The notes beneath the pieces are model-generated. The model was given only the letters and a program-made list of their open reading frames with translations. It had not been told where the DNA came from and made no database searches. A stretch of 64,000 nt of DNA from Verticillium longisporum (Eukaryota; Ascomycota; Sordariomycetes; Glomerellales; Plectosphaerellaceae), in assembly GCA_019188255.1 (NCBI GenBank), contig JAETXT010000008.1:434001-498000 (forward strand), given 5' to 3'. This document shows positions 1 through 11,185 of this stretch, piece after piece. The number at the start of each line of letters is the position of its first letter. Within the stretch, counting starts at the first letter, position 1. Made by a program: the position numbers and the translations under genes.

Positions 1-1781
1 GATGGCCAAGCCATCCAGTGACTGATAAACTGCCAGCGCATCTCACATACCAAGGAGCATCCTCAGCAACATCGTGGGCCGCTTGAGCCCCATCATTTTC
101 CCCGGCCGATGCTTGACATGAATGTTCCACCGCATCATCACCCAAAGAAACAACCGACGACGAGCGTCCAATTGGCCCCCTTTCCGTCTCGCCCGTTTTG
201 ATAATACCATCCTCACAGTCCACGACCACTCACCGCTCGCCCCGTCCCTCCATCAATGTGCTCCCTGTAATCACCGGTGAAGATCGCCTGTCGACGACTT
301 CTTCTTTTTTGCCGCGAACGTCAATCTTTGTTCCTGATATTGCCCCGGCTTATGTACTTGCAGTGTGTACAGTACCTAGGTAGGGGGACGAGAGCCTGTC
401 AGCGAGACTGCCAAATCATCCACCCTTCAATCGGACGTCGTTGATCGAACCCCCCCGGAACCCCTCGATGCCAAGCGCCCGCACCCTTCCCGGATCCGTG
501 AGCACGGCGCAGGGGCACGCTCGCCAATCATCCGACAACGTGCTCGTTGCTGGCAGAATGTGGAACTCCTCACGCCGAAACACAATCACCCACCTCCTCT
601 CAAGCTATCTTCTGTACACCCACCCCTTCCGTATCATATCGCATCGTATCGTGTCGCTTGTGCTCATTCCGTCCCAGACTCCCATCACTCTTCTCAAAAC
701 ACTTGCATACGTCCCGGTGACAGGCGGCCTCTCGGGTCCCCGCGCGCGCGCACACATACACACATCCACAGTAGACACCTCCCGCCCATCAATCAAACCT
801 CTGCGGCATATTTCCCCGCTTGACAGTCATCGCAACGGGACTGCCCTCCCGCATCATGCGCAACCACCCAACCCACCCCCTCCCTTTCCCTGCCGTACCA
901 AGTGCATGTCTTATCTGACCCAATCGCTTGATGTCGGCCAAAGTGCCGCCGCGAGGGGCTGGAACATCTGCATAAGCTTCATTGTAGACGTGAGACCCCA
1001 AGAGACAAGAGACCGCGCAAAGCGCTCGGGGGGTTCGGGAAGGGGGGAGCTCGAGGGCAGGGGCAGCATTTGAGACACTTCTGTCAAGCTACGAGCCCAT
1101 CCCTCGTCCATGGCTGACTGATGAGCTGGATCAAGTCGCAGCCAAGAAACCCGTACACCGCTCACGATGTGGCTATTTCGATCGTCATTGGCTCCGTCCC
1201 GGTTACGAGTTGATTTGAAATGTTGGCAAACTGCTGCTTGTCATGATGAGTTGCTTGACCGCAAGACATAGGACAATCTCCCTACCCTCCCTTGCCCAAG
1301 GGGAGGAATAGAGAGCACGAGAGAAACAAAAAGAATGCGTTGATCTCAGGTTACACACCCTCTGTCATCGGGCCGCCTAACTACAAGGAGCCAATACTGC
1401 AGACGATCCAGCTCACCGCTTCATGGCATGGCAGTTTTCAGCCGCAGCCGAGGGTGTGTGGCTGAACCAGGTGATCAACGAGTACATGTGCGACTACGAA
1501 CGACTTCAATGTCACTGACAGCATTTGTACGAAGGACGAGCAATGTAGCGACTTTGGTTGAGAGCTCCTGTTGGAATTTATGAAACTACTGTGAACATGC
1601 TGTCGTTGTGCCGAGGCCGTAGGTGAACCCGCCCGGCTGTGTCCTGAGACCCCGTTGATTATCATCGCCCAAACTCCGCGCTGAAAAAAAAAGAGCCTAT
1701 TGCTGATCCTCCCAAAAAATAAGAAAAGAAAAATTGGATAAAGAGTAGCAATGTCATGGCATAGTACGACACGTAGTGGAA
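1..1781. other. Intergenic region, no supported gene
   Basis: Only short open frames without codon-like composition or recognisable motifs are present, and I see no intron-exon pattern. An alternating purine-pyrimidine tract (GC then CA repeats) lies near 738-775 and pyrimidine-rich stretches near 560-650. The last few hundred bases should contain the 3' untranslated region of the minus-strand gene that ends at 1782. Confidence 0.6.
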
Positions 1782-4700
1782 TCAATCGTCCCAAACGCCA
1801 GCATCGAAACTCGCAGCCACCGAAAAGGGGTTGCGGTTCTCCTGGTCGACCACCGGCTTCGTTTCCGCCTTGGCCTGCTTCACGTCGGCCTCGACGTCCA
1901 TGGCATCGATGAAGGAATCCAGATTCATCAGCACGTCAGCGACATCATCGCCGCTGTCCGAACCATTGTCCTCCATGTGACCTGTCGTGTTATCATCGCC
2001 CTGCTCTGCAACATCGCTGCTTGTCGTGCATGTTTCTGGGCCCTGGTAGCCGAGCTCATCTGCGATGACAAACGCCTCAGCCATGGCCATGGGCGACGGA
2101 CTTCGCAGGACCTGCTGTGATGCCGTGGGCAGGATGCGATGCCTGTGACCTTTGACCGTCTTCTTGACGACGGAAAAGTGTTTGTGGAAAGGGTCAATCT
2201 GGCTCGTCGGCAGGTCGTCGAGCGCCTGTTCTGGTGGGGGAGACGCAGCCCGGCGCGTCGTGGTAGGCGTCTCGTCGGCTCGGCTGCTGGCGTCTGCAGA
2301 CTCGTTCGGCAGGATTCCCCAAGAAACACGCTTGTTGGAACGCGGTGAGCTGCCCCATGGGTTGATGTTCGCGTCTAGAAGGATGCTCTGCGTGCTGGGC
2401 AAGTGGCCGCCAGAAATCCTTGCGTTACGTGACTTGCGCCGGGCCGGCTGCTCAGGCGACGTGAAGTCGGCAAAAGGCTTCAGAGTGAACGTCACAGTCG
2501 GCAGAACCGGCTCCTCCTGCCTCTGAAGTGGCGTCGAGGGCGCAGTGTGTAGGCTGTCTGTCTCTCCCGACACTGTCGAATCCGCCTCACGCTCCGTCAT
2601 ATTCTGCGCTTCGTGCGTGAAAGAGCCCATAATGCTAAGACCAGCCGTTTTGAAAGCACTCATGGCGGCCTTGCGCAGTTGATCTAGTCCAGAATACGGC
2701 GTAGATGGGGTCTCCTTTGGCACCATGTCTGGGCATGCAGCCTCTATGAGGGCTGGACGTGTGTGATCTTCATCGACCTTCCAAGGGGTCTGTTGCGAAC
2801 CTTGTGGAATGGGGCTTCCGCCTTGAAGCAGGGCCGTAGCGCCGATTTCCTCGAAAGTGTGCGACTTGATAGTCGCTTGCATTGGGGTGACATTTCCTCC
2901 ATTCCAGGGACTTTGCTGTGAGGGAGCAATTGTTCCGCCTGAGGGGGGTTCATGACACTGCATCAGGCAATCCAAATCGGCCATTTCCTCGACAACCCGC
3001 TCAGTCTGAGATGCTATCGAAGACACAGACGAGTGAGCTCGTTCCGAGCATTCGTGCGATGTTATAGCGTTCTCGTGTCGTTCGACAAAGGACGAGGGAG
3101 GTTCTACGACCGGAAGGCCTGAATGGTCAGTTGTCAAATGGCTTTCCATGTCGCACTTCGCCACAACGTCATCTGCGGCACATTCTTGTGCCTGAACAGC
3201 TGCTGAGGTGATTGCTTCGTTTGCCACTGCCAGCACGGTTGGTTGGAGTGGCACGCTTGGCCTATCGTGAGTTTCCGGCGGTTGGTCTGACTCCTCCTTC
3301 TTTTTCGAAGCTGTGGTTTCCTCCAATGTTTGTTCAGGCTCCTCCTCGTCCATACACATAGTGTCATCATTCTCAATACTCTGTACAGCGGTCCTTTCAG
3401 GTTTCGAACATCGCTTTGCAGATTCGAGAAATGTAGACTCAACCAGAGTACTCGAGTCGAACGCCGGTTGCGAGGATGGTATAACTTCATCAACCGAAAT
3501 TGCGTCATCACACTCGCTGTCGGAGCTGTTAAAGCTCGCATCGTCGATCATGTTGCCCAAAGCCTGTTCTTCGTCGGGTTGTGGAAGTCTGCTTGTTTGC
3601 TGCGACTGCGGCTGTTCTGCCGATGGAACCTCAGCATTGGCCTGGTCCACCTGCTCCTCCGCTGCTGATGAGAGCTCGATCGCGACGTTATTGTTAACAG
3701 ACGGTGCGTCGTGGTCGTGCGATCCAAGGGAAGTGAAGTCCGAAATGTCGTCGGGAGCCGAGCTCAAGGGTGATGTCAGTTGCTGTGCCGGCAAAGGGCT
3801 TGGTGTACTAGCCCTCTTCTTTGGCCTCGCGCGATATACAAAGCTGTCGTCTCGCTGAGTTTCAAACTCGGGTGCTTCGTTCTTGTCCACAACCGGCACA
3901 GTCTTCGCCGTTGGCGTCGCTGTGCCTTGTCGGATGAACCGGCGGCTGGCGTTACTCCGAACGCTTCTAGCTTCTGAAGCCTGCCGGCGGGACGAGACCT
4001 GTGACCGGCTTGACGCTGCTCGCCAGGTGCGGGGCTTCTGGGACGACTGGCTGGGCCCGGACAGTTCGTCATCTGAATCAGTGTCGCCGTTTGCCTTGAT
4101 TGGTGAGGTGAGGATTCCGATTCGTGTAGGCGATTTCCTTTCCGGTGAGATAGGGTTGTCAAAACTGTGCATAATGTTGTTATTGAGTTCGTCTTCGATG
4201 TCGGCCTCAGGCGGTGGAATAATAGGCTTATGTAAATTTTGGCTCATGCCGAAGCCTTGCGCTAATATGGACGCAGTGTCAAGGTCGTCGAGGTCGTCAA
4301 TGTCACCGTCAGTTCGATGGCGCTTGGGGGCTCTCCTCTTGAGCCAGCCGGGGTCCTGGGCACGTCGCTTGCGGAGGACGGTCGAGTCGAAGGAAGTTTG
4401 GTGAGGCGCCCAAAATCTGTCGATAGATGGCTTGGCCGGTGCGACCCTGCTCCTCCAGCTCTCGAGCTTGACCAGCTCATCATCGTCAAGGTATGGGTGT
4501 TGTATAGCTCGATCTAGGCTCTCCGGACTCGGTAGGTGACAGGACGAACTGGCATGGGCCGTGGCCTTTTGGGTGAAGGAATCTTCTATGGAGTGGCGTA
4601 TCGAACGCAGCTTGGCTACGGATTGCGAGATGCCGGAGTAGGACACACCACTACCCAGTGTGTGTGAAGAGTTTGAACGACTCTTGGAGCGGCCTTTGGA

Positions 4701-4940
4701 TCGCCAAGGGTTGATCCAGCCTGATGCCTCGTCAAAGGGGCCACGCAGGGTTGCTGATAGGATGAAGGTCTTCTTGCCCTCTAGAAACCTGACGGCGGCA
4801 GCTTCGTACTTATACTTTCGAACAGAGGGGTTGGGGTAGTCTTCGTCGTCGGATCCTTTATAGAGGGTCTCGGCGGGGTCGGCTTCGCAGTACAGGGGCC
4901 CATCGCCAATGCGACGATATCGCGGGACAGCAGCCGCCAT
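1782..4940 (-). CDS. Protamine-P1-type fungal nuclear protein, 1052 aa
   Basis: Single-exon gene. The N-terminus is the most ordered part: a short segment with LYCEADPAETLYKGSDDE (about residues 16-33), then ILSATLRGPF and GWINPWRSK (about residues 60-82), a combination I recall from ascomycete proteins annotated as protamine P1. The rest is low complexity and rich in Ser, Glu, Asp and Arg, with basic clusters and no membrane segment. A second ordered patch near residues 860-890 carries NINPWGSSPRSNKRVSWG. Molecular function is unknown; nuclear location is inferred from the basic clusters. The ATG at 4940 starts a long uninterrupted frame and lies 780 bp from the divergently transcribed LRR gene at 5720, so the two may share a promoter region. 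The family name rests on composition and memory of annotations, not on a solved activity. Confidence 0.75.
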   Translation of the reverse strand: MAAAVPRYRRIGDGPLYCEADPAETLYKGSDDEDYPNPSVRKYKYEAAAVRFLEGKKTFILSATLRGPFDEASGWINPWRSKGRSKSRSNSSHTLGSGVSYSGISQSVAKLRSIRHSIEDSFTQKATAHASSSCHLPSPESLDRAIQHPYLDDDELVKLESWRSRVAPAKPSIDRFWAPHQTSFDSTVLRKRRAQDPGWLKRRAPKRHRTDGDIDDLDDLDTASILAQGFGMSQNLHKPIIPPPEADIEDELNNNIMHSFDNPISPERKSPTRIGILTSPIKANGDTDSDDELSGPSQSSQKPRTWRAASSRSQVSSRRQASEARSVRSNASRRFIRQGTATPTAKTVPVVDKNEAPEFETQRDDSFVYRARPKKRASTPSPLPAQQLTSPLSSAPDDISDFTSLGSHDHDAPSVNNNVAIELSSAAEEQVDQANAEVPSAEQPQSQQTSRLPQPDEEQALGNMIDDASFNSSDSECDDAISVDEVIPSSQPAFDSSTLVESTFLESAKRCSKPERTAVQSIENDDTMCMDEEEPEQTLEETTASKKKEESDQPPETHDRPSVPLQPTVLAVANEAITSAAVQAQECAADDVVAKCDMESHLTTDHSGLPVVEPPSSFVERHENAITSHECSERAHSSVSSIASQTERVVEEMADLDCLMQCHEPPSGGTIAPSQQSPWNGGNVTPMQATIKSHTFEEIGATALLQGGSPIPQGSQQTPWKVDEDHTRPALIEAACPDMVPKETPSTPYSGLDQLRKAAMSAFKTAGLSIMGSFTHEAQNMTEREADSTVSGETDSLHTAPSTPLQRQEEPVLPTVTFTLKPFADFTSPEQPARRKSRNARISGGHLPSTQSILLDANINPWGSSPRSNKRVSWGILPNESADASSRADETPTTTRRAASPPPEQALDDLPTSQIDPFHKHFSVVKKTVKGHRHRILPTASQQVLRSPSPMAMAEAFVIADELGYQGPETCTTSSDVAEQGDDNTTGHMEDNGSDSGDDVADVLMNLDSFIDAMDVEADVKQAKAETKPVVDQENRNPFSVAASFDAGVWDD

Positions 4941-5719
4941 GTCATCAGGGCCGCTCTAGACGACCATTGACGAGCTGATTGTCGAACCGTGTCAAGGAGC
5001 ATGCGGCCAGGGTTGTGTCAGGTGCAACGACAGAGCCAAAGGGGCACACGGATGGAATGTCGCAAACAGAACGAGGCCGCAACAGGGGTTCGAAAGTTGA
5101 GGCATGCAATAATGTTCGTGGTGGAGGGAGATGCAACCACGACGCCAGTGCACGTTCACGGGGAGACGCGCGCCCCGCGTCCACACGTGATAGCGCGTTT
5201 AATGGGCTTCCACTACAGTTCGGTGAGGCCCCGGTGAGCTGGGATCTGACAGCCCCTTGCCCCCACACAAGGTAGGATTGTTGACGCAGCAACGGCACCC
5301 CTGCCCCCAATCACCGGCGACGTCTTGTTTATCCCACCTTCACGTCACAAGCCGCCAGGACCAGGCGCATCCCTCAACCGTCTTCATTTCTTGTCACATT
5401 CGCGTGCCAGAGCTTCACTGCAGATTGCAGATTGCAGATTTTCGGTGTTGCGCAGCGGCAGCGTGGCGTCGATACTAACCAGCAGTACTTCTCGATACTC
5501 TTCAGTTCTTTGCCCAGCAGTTTTTTTAGATCTGCATTGGCTGTATTGAGCGCGCTCTGCACTATCTGGATCAGTTCTTTTTTCTCCTACACGACTGCCA
5601 CATTACCACAACGCGACTACAAGTCGCTTGACACGTTCTCTGCCTACTACGACGACACGCGAAACGATACTCATGACCAAATCATAACCGACATCTCCAT
5701 CTTCTCTCTCGAAACAGCC
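4941..5719. promoter_or_regulatory. Divergent intergenic promoter region
   Basis: This 779-bp stretch separates two head-to-head genes (start codons at 4940 minus and 5720 plus) and must hold both promoters and 5' leaders. Pyrimidine-rich sequence occurs near 5560-5720, typical of fungal leaders. The reading frame of the downstream gene stays open back to 5432, but that part has no protein-like composition and I treat it as untranslated leader. Confidence 0.5.
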
Positions 5720-8700
5720 ATGGCGCACGCGTGGCTCGACTCTCTCTCCGAGGACTGGCCCTCGCAACTGGGCTCAGATGCCTCGCCGCCCCCTCAACTC
5801 CCTCCACTCAATTCGAACGAGAATAGCGCGGTTGCCAATGGAAGAGCACCCACTAGCAGGTTGCCACTGCCCATGAAGACGGCGCCAACAGCCAATGCCA
5901 ATGACGGCAGCTTCAATATCCTCAGCGAGCGCAGCACCAACGAGAGGAATCTTCCCTCCTCTGCGCGCAAACCCTCCAAACTCTCCAACGAGATCGACGC
6001 CGGTCACGATAGCCGCTATGCCAGCCGAACGTTCTCTGCCTCGACCACCGGGTCTGTGGTCCATAACACGGTAAACCACCAGTCAGCAAGCGCATCACCC
6101 AACAAAAAGGGTCACACGCCAGAATGGAAGCGACGTCTAGTGTATGGGGAGGTGCCCTACGGCGAGCAGCAAGATCTTTTCCAATCCGCGGCTACCGGGC
6201 TAGAGAATATGTTTAAGCCTCCCCCACCACCACAAGAAGGCTCTGTCGTCGACGACAGTCGACAACACTCGGGCATGCCTTCCAGCCCACCTATCTATCG
6301 CCCAGCCGAACCTGCTACACCGGTATATGACGATGATGACGACGAAGACGGTAGCGTCGTGCATGCGATGGAGGGGAGTCCCAGCCCCAGCCCACGAAAG
6401 CCTCGAGAAATGACATACAAAATGGTCGATGAGTCGTATGATGCGAGCAGCCTCGACGGCTATAGCACACAAGGACACAGTCAAGTGGCTGACTCGATAG
6501 CTGAAGAGAGCCTACCGGTGCGCGTAACATCTGCCAATGGTCTTGCGCCACCGACCGATGCGTCAAGGAAAACCAGCGGACAGAGCGTTGTTCGTAATGA
6601 GGACTTCAGCCCCATCATGCTCACGAAGCAGGTCGGCAATGTCGGCCAGGTTGACTTCGCGCCTGTCGAAGTACCGGCTGATCAGCTCAAGAACCGATTG
6701 GAAAAACTGCGCATCAACCAGATGCTGCTGGACTCGTACGCCGAGGGAGAGCTCGACTTCAGCGACCTGCAAGAGGAAGGCATCTCGGGAGGTCCGGAAG
6801 ACACTGACGAATTTGCTCGACAGGGTGGTTTCTTGAACACTCGGCGTGGCGGCCGATCTGCTGAGGGATCCTTCCGACATCGCCTGCTCAGCCCAGGCAT
6901 GTCTGGAGACACGTCTGACATGCTCCCGGAGGACTCGCTCCAAGCTAGCACCCCCAAGCAATTCCCCACCATCCGCATCAACGAGGAGGGCTTTGGCAGC
7001 CACCGCTTCGCCTCTGAGACGCCGCCTCAGCTTCGCGCGCCCTTTCCAAGTCCCGAAAAACAGGACACCAATCCTCAGTCTAACGGCGGAAGCCCGCTGA
7101 AGCTCTTCGGGCCATACGACACGTTCACTAACCAGACTCTTCTACGCCGCATCAGCCAGTTTGAAGACAACTCGTCAAACGAATCCAGGCTATCTGAGGA
7201 ACAGGGAGAAGAAATGCAGGCTTATAGCCAGAGCCTAGCACCCTCCAGCCCGCCGCGACCCAAATCCTCCCAATTCATGCCAAGCGCTCGATCGGTCAGT
7301 CAGTTCGGCCGAGGCGATTTGCAGGGTTATCAATTCGGCGATGTGTCACTCCGATCTGGTGGCGCAACCTCGGAAGAGGATGAAAGCCATGTCAGTGTGC
7401 CTGCAACATCTAGCCGCAACATGAAGTTTGATCTTGAGCCTACATCTCCGCAAGGCGATGTACCCCTCATCATCCCAAACAAACGGCGGCAACAGGGCAT
7501 GACGCCATCGTCCTCAGGAAACAACAGAACAGTTTCCTTTTCCAGTCGCGTCAGCGTTCAGTACCACGACAGCAGCAGGCCCAGCAGCAGACCCGGCCCA
7601 CCGGTGCTGGCAACGCCCAAGCGAGACAGCGGCTCCGAAGGCAAGCGGCCTCGGACGTCGCCCACCAAGGATCCCACCCCCAAGCGGAGACGTACACTCC
7701 ACAAGTCCGATGTAGCCTACGGCCACGAGCAGCTCGCCGCGCTTGAAACGGTGCAGGATTCGCATTGGTACATGCAATCCATGATGGGCAAGCGCCAGGA
7801 GGTTCGTTCAGGCGGATTCCAGCAGCTGGCCCACCCTGACGTCCTCGCCGCCCGACAGATGGGCCGGCCACGTACGCCAACGCCTAGTCAGCGATCCTCA
7901 GTGCAGCGTGAAAGACACCCGAGCTCTGAGATCCAGCCTCAGGAGCAATCACAGTCGCAGTCGCAATATTCTCCAAAGCGCAGCTCGCAGCTGGCGAATG
8001 GCTCGATGGAACGGAACGAAAGTACTGAAACTGATCGCAAGCCATCCATCAAGACGCAGGACTTTGTCGAGCAGGCTGGTGCCATCATGGCGATGATTCG
8101 CAGCGGAATTAAACCGCCCAACGGACTCGACAGCGTAGAGGAGTCAGAGGAGGGCGACTATGCCAGCCCAAGCCCTGATATTCAGGACGTGTCGTTTGAG
8201 GAGTCAACAAGTGAGCCTCTTTCCCGGCCGCCAAGCCGCGACGGCAAGCCGGTGACGAGGGTTCCGCCCCGCCAGGAGAACCCCGAGGTGCTGGATTACC
8301 TGAAGAAATATCAGGAGCTCAGTGACATGGGCGATGTCATCTCCTCGTCTCTGCGGTCTATGGGTCTGGCCCAGGATGCTATCCGTGCCGCTCAAGAAGT
8401 GGAGAAGATGGTTCGAGCGGGCCAGGATGTTTCCTATCCCGACGACCTTGATTCTTTGGAAGACATCATCAGCGACCCGCCTAATATTCGAATCAGCCGC
8501 GGACCAGCCGCCGACCAAAACGCAATCGGACCAGACTACCCATCCAACATCTCGGATGGCTCAACAAAGAGCATCCCCACCGGGTCGTCACGGGGTTCTG
8601 AGTCCAAGAAGACCATTCTGCCAGCGAGCGTCGTTCACCTGCTTCCCGAGTCTGTCGCGGGCATGTATCTCGACAAACAGCAAAATATCTGGGTCAAACG

Positions 8701-11185
8701 CAGGGCTGAGTCTGTCCGCATTCACAACATTCTGCCTTCCGAAGACAGCGAGGATGACCCATTTGCGAGCATCCCCGACCTGACCGTTGACATGACGAGG
8801 GAGATGGAGAACCTGCGTTTGAATCCCTCACAGCAGACCCCCAGTGGCGACGAGAACGAGTCATCTGGAGACTATTCACGCACGCCGAGCACCCAACGCA
8901 GCAAGAGCTACGTCACCCTGTCACCGAACGGTGCGATACCTGAGGGTATGTCCCCCCAGGCGCAAGAGGAGCTCACAAAGCTCGAGAGCATGGTCAACAG
9001 CCCAACTAGTGATCGCGATGACTACGAGGAGGAGATGCGCGTCGAAGACCGCAACCGCGTGTCGCCGTCGAGGAAGAACCTGACCATTTCCTTCTCTTCG
9101 CCTATTGCATCCATCATTCACGATGTGGTTCCCGAGGACATTGACAGTCTCGAGGACGACACGGGCAGCATCTCGCATGCCGACGGTGGATCATGGTCTG
9201 AGCAACAGGCCAATAACCAGTATCGCAGTCTCACGAAGAATGCGCGCAAGAAGTTGCTGGCTCGATCCAAAAACGGCACGCGCAGGGCCTCTCGAAACCT
9301 TGCGGTTCAAGGACAAGCCTTTACGCCGCGTCCAGTGTCTCGCATCGACGAACAGGATGAAGACAGCCAGAACGAGCGCGCACATGCCGAGAGCAGGCAA
9401 ATCAGCATCCTCGCTGATGCAAGCGTTGTCAGCCACCAGGATCGCCAGACAAACCTCAGCTTCGTGGTGTCGACACCCGCCGCTCATCACGGTGCCGGAG
9501 CCATCATCAGCCAAAACGTCGGCAACCTGTCTCTCAGCCCTCTGTCCGAGTTCACAATGAACAACCAGGACCAATCGTTCGGGCTGGAGGTTAGCTACCT
9601 GGTGCAGGACCGACACTTGGTCACAGGCGATGGTTCTAAGAAAGTGCTGTCCATGACGGTCCGCGACCTTGTCGACCGGCTGACCGAGGTGGAGCCTTTC
9701 GAGGCCAACTGGGACGACTTTATGGAACTGGACGTCAGCGACAAACGATTGTCGAGCCTGCACATGCTGGATGAGTTTTGCGGGCGACTGGTGTCACTGG
9801 ACGCCTCGACCAACGCACTGTCACATCTTGATGGCGTGCCCTCGACGGTTCGCCACCTGAAGGCGTCCAGCAACCTGTTGACGGAGCTGACTTCTTGGGA
9901 CCATCTGTCAAATCTACAGTACATTGACGTGTCAAACAATGAGCTGCGCAGCCTGGCTGGCCTCAGCAATCTCGTTCACCTGCGAGGCGTCCGCGCGGAT
10001 AACAATAAGCTGACATCGCTGGACGGTTTCCACTTCCACGACGGGCTCCTGTCGCTGCGAGCGCGGGACAACCTGATCGAGGAGCTCGATTTTGACGGCA
10101 CCAAGCTTGACCGGTTGGCAGAGCTGGACCTGTGCGGCAACAAGATCCAGTCGATTCGCAACTTGGGACAACTCCCGTCGCTGGAGACTCTTAAGGTGCA
10201 GCGCAACCAGCTTGTGGACTTGAACAACGAAGGACCACTGGCTTGCCTTCGACACCTCGACATTGGGGACAACAATGTGACATCGCTCGACATCAGCTCC
10301 ATGCCTTGCCTGCGCGTGCTGCACGCCGATAGGAACCGCATTAGCAGAATCACTGGCTTCGCGCGTGCAAGGTATCTAGACAGCATTTCGCTCAGAGAGC
10401 AGCGCGGCGACGAGCCTCTCGAGCTAGCGTTCCTGTCCGCCGCCTACGAGGTGCGCAAGCTTTTCCTGTCGGGCAACTACATTGGTCAATTCGAGCCGCA
10501 GGTCGATTTCCTCAATCTGCAGCTTCTTGAGCTGGCGAACTGCGGGCTGCAGTCACTCCCGGAGAATCTTGGCCAGCTGATGCCGAACTTGCGATCGCTG
10601 AACCTCAATTTCAACGCCATTGCGGATATCAGCCCGCTGCGATTCATTCCGCGGTTGAAGAAGCTGCTCATGGCGGGCAACCGACTGGCCAACTCGACGC
10701 AAGTAACGGAGGTGGTGACCGAATTCCCGCACCTCAGCAAGCTGGATCTGCGGGACAACCCGATGACACAGGGCTTCTACGCGCCACTGCAAGGCATGGT
10801 GCCTGTGGATCGCACGGGGTATGTGGATCCTTTTATGCTGCCCGAGGCGGATGCCGAGCGGGACGCACTTTTCGCGGGCCGACTGGACCAAGCGACACGA
10901 CTACGGCGGCGTCTATACCAGGTGGTGTTTGTCGGGTGCTGCGCTCGGCTGAAAGAGCTGGACGGGCTGCCCGTCAAGCGCAGGGAGGCGCTGGCCAGGG
11001 ATGCAGCGTACGAGATGCTGGTGAAGGAGGGTCTCCTACCGGGGCAGCAGCAGTCCGAAGAAACGGGGGCTTTGGAGCCGACGCGCAAGGGTGGAGAGCA
11101 GCAAGCCAAACCGCACGAGCAAGCAGAGGCTGCTAAATGCAGCGATGACAGCAGTCGATGGAATGCGGAAGACAGCTTTGCCTGA
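5720..11185 (+). CDS. Cdc11/Nud1-like septation initiation network scaffold, LRR protein, 1821 aa
   Basis: Start chosen at 5720 because the protein then begins MAHAWLDSLSEDWPSQ, the conserved opening of filamentous-fungal Cdc11/Nud1 homologues, although the frame is open further upstream. Residues 1 to about 1300 are disordered, Ser/Pro-rich, with many SP/TP sites (candidate CDK or SIN kinase targets). Leucine-rich repeats run from about residue 1335 to 1690 (for example LDVSNNELRSLAGLSNLVHL-type units with LxxLxLxxNxL spacing), followed by an LRR-cap-like segment and a short acidic/basic tail. In yeasts Cdc11/Nud1 anchors the septation/mitotic exit network at the spindle pole body; the same role is inferred here. 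One exon, no frameshift. Other LRR proteins could match the repeats alone, but the N-terminal signature and size make this assignment fairly secure. Confidence 0.85.
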   Translation: MAHAWLDSLSEDWPSQLGSDASPPPQLPPLNSNENSAVANGRAPTSRLPLPMKTAPTANANDGSFNILSERSTNERNLPSSARKPSKLSNEIDAGHDSRYASRTFSASTTGSVVHNTVNHQSASASPNKKGHTPEWKRRLVYGEVPYGEQQDLFQSAATGLENMFKPPPPPQEGSVVDDSRQHSGMPSSPPIYRPAEPATPVYDDDDDEDGSVVHAMEGSPSPSPRKPREMTYKMVDESYDASSLDGYSTQGHSQVADSIAEESLPVRVTSANGLAPPTDASRKTSGQSVVRNEDFSPIMLTKQVGNVGQVDFAPVEVPADQLKNRLEKLRINQMLLDSYAEGELDFSDLQEEGISGGPEDTDEFARQGGFLNTRRGGRSAEGSFRHRLLSPGMSGDTSDMLPEDSLQASTPKQFPTIRINEEGFGSHRFASETPPQLRAPFPSPEKQDTNPQSNGGSPLKLFGPYDTFTNQTLLRRISQFEDNSSNESRLSEEQGEEMQAYSQSLAPSSPPRPKSSQFMPSARSVSQFGRGDLQGYQFGDVSLRSGGATSEEDESHVSVPATSSRNMKFDLEPTSPQGDVPLIIPNKRRQQGMTPSSSGNNRTVSFSSRVSVQYHDSSRPSSRPGPPVLATPKRDSGSEGKRPRTSPTKDPTPKRRRTLHKSDVAYGHEQLAALETVQDSHWYMQSMMGKRQEVRSGGFQQLAHPDVLAARQMGRPRTPTPSQRSSVQRERHPSSEIQPQEQSQSQSQYSPKRSSQLANGSMERNESTETDRKPSIKTQDFVEQAGAIMAMIRSGIKPPNGLDSVEESEEGDYASPSPDIQDVSFEESTSEPLSRPPSRDGKPVTRVPPRQENPEVLDYLKKYQELSDMGDVISSSLRSMGLAQDAIRAAQEVEKMVRAGQDVSYPDDLDSLEDIISDPPNIRISRGPAADQNAIGPDYPSNISDGSTKSIPTGSSRGSESKKTILPASVVHLLPESVAGMYLDKQQNIWVKRRAESVRIHNILPSEDSEDDPFASIPDLTVDMTREMENLRLNPSQQTPSGDENESSGDYSRTPSTQRSKSYVTLSPNGAIPEGMSPQAQEELTKLESMVNSPTSDRDDYEEEMRVEDRNRVSPSRKNLTISFSSPIASIIHDVVPEDIDSLEDDTGSISHADGGSWSEQQANNQYRSLTKNARKKLLARSKNGTRRASRNLAVQGQAFTPRPVSRIDEQDEDSQNERAHAESRQISILADASVVSHQDRQTNLSFVVSTPAAHHGAGAIISQNVGNLSLSPLSEFTMNNQDQSFGLEVSYLVQDRHLVTGDGSKKVLSMTVRDLVDRLTEVEPFEANWDDFMELDVSDKRLSSLHMLDEFCGRLVSLDASTNALSHLDGVPSTVRHLKASSNLLTELTSWDHLSNLQYIDVSNNELRSLAGLSNLVHLRGVRADNNKLTSLDGFHFHDGLLSLRARDNLIEELDFDGTKLDRLAELDLCGNKIQSIRNLGQLPSLETLKVQRNQLVDLNNEGPLACLRHLDIGDNNVTSLDISSMPCLRVLHADRNRISRITGFARARYLDSISLREQRGDEPLELAFLSAAYEVRKLFLSGNYIGQFEPQVDFLNLQLLELANCGLQSLPENLGQLMPNLRSLNLNFNAIADISPLRFIPRLKKLLMAGNRLANSTQVTEVVTEFPHLSKLDLRDNPMTQGFYAPLQGMVPVDRTGYVDPFMLPEADAERDALFAGRLDQATRLRRRLYQVVFVGCCARLKELDGLPVKRREALARDAAYEMLVKEGLLPGQQQSEETGALEPTRKGGEQQAKPHEQAEAAKCSDDSSRWNAEDSFA

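Noticed and set aside
441..1073. 210-codon frame near the left edge
   Set aside because: No ATG start, low-complexity Pro/Ser/His composition and overlapping frames on both strands; no motif.
5432..5719. 96-codon N-terminal extension of the LRR scaffold
   Set aside because: Hydrophobic, unconserved-looking segment; the conserved family start is at 5720.
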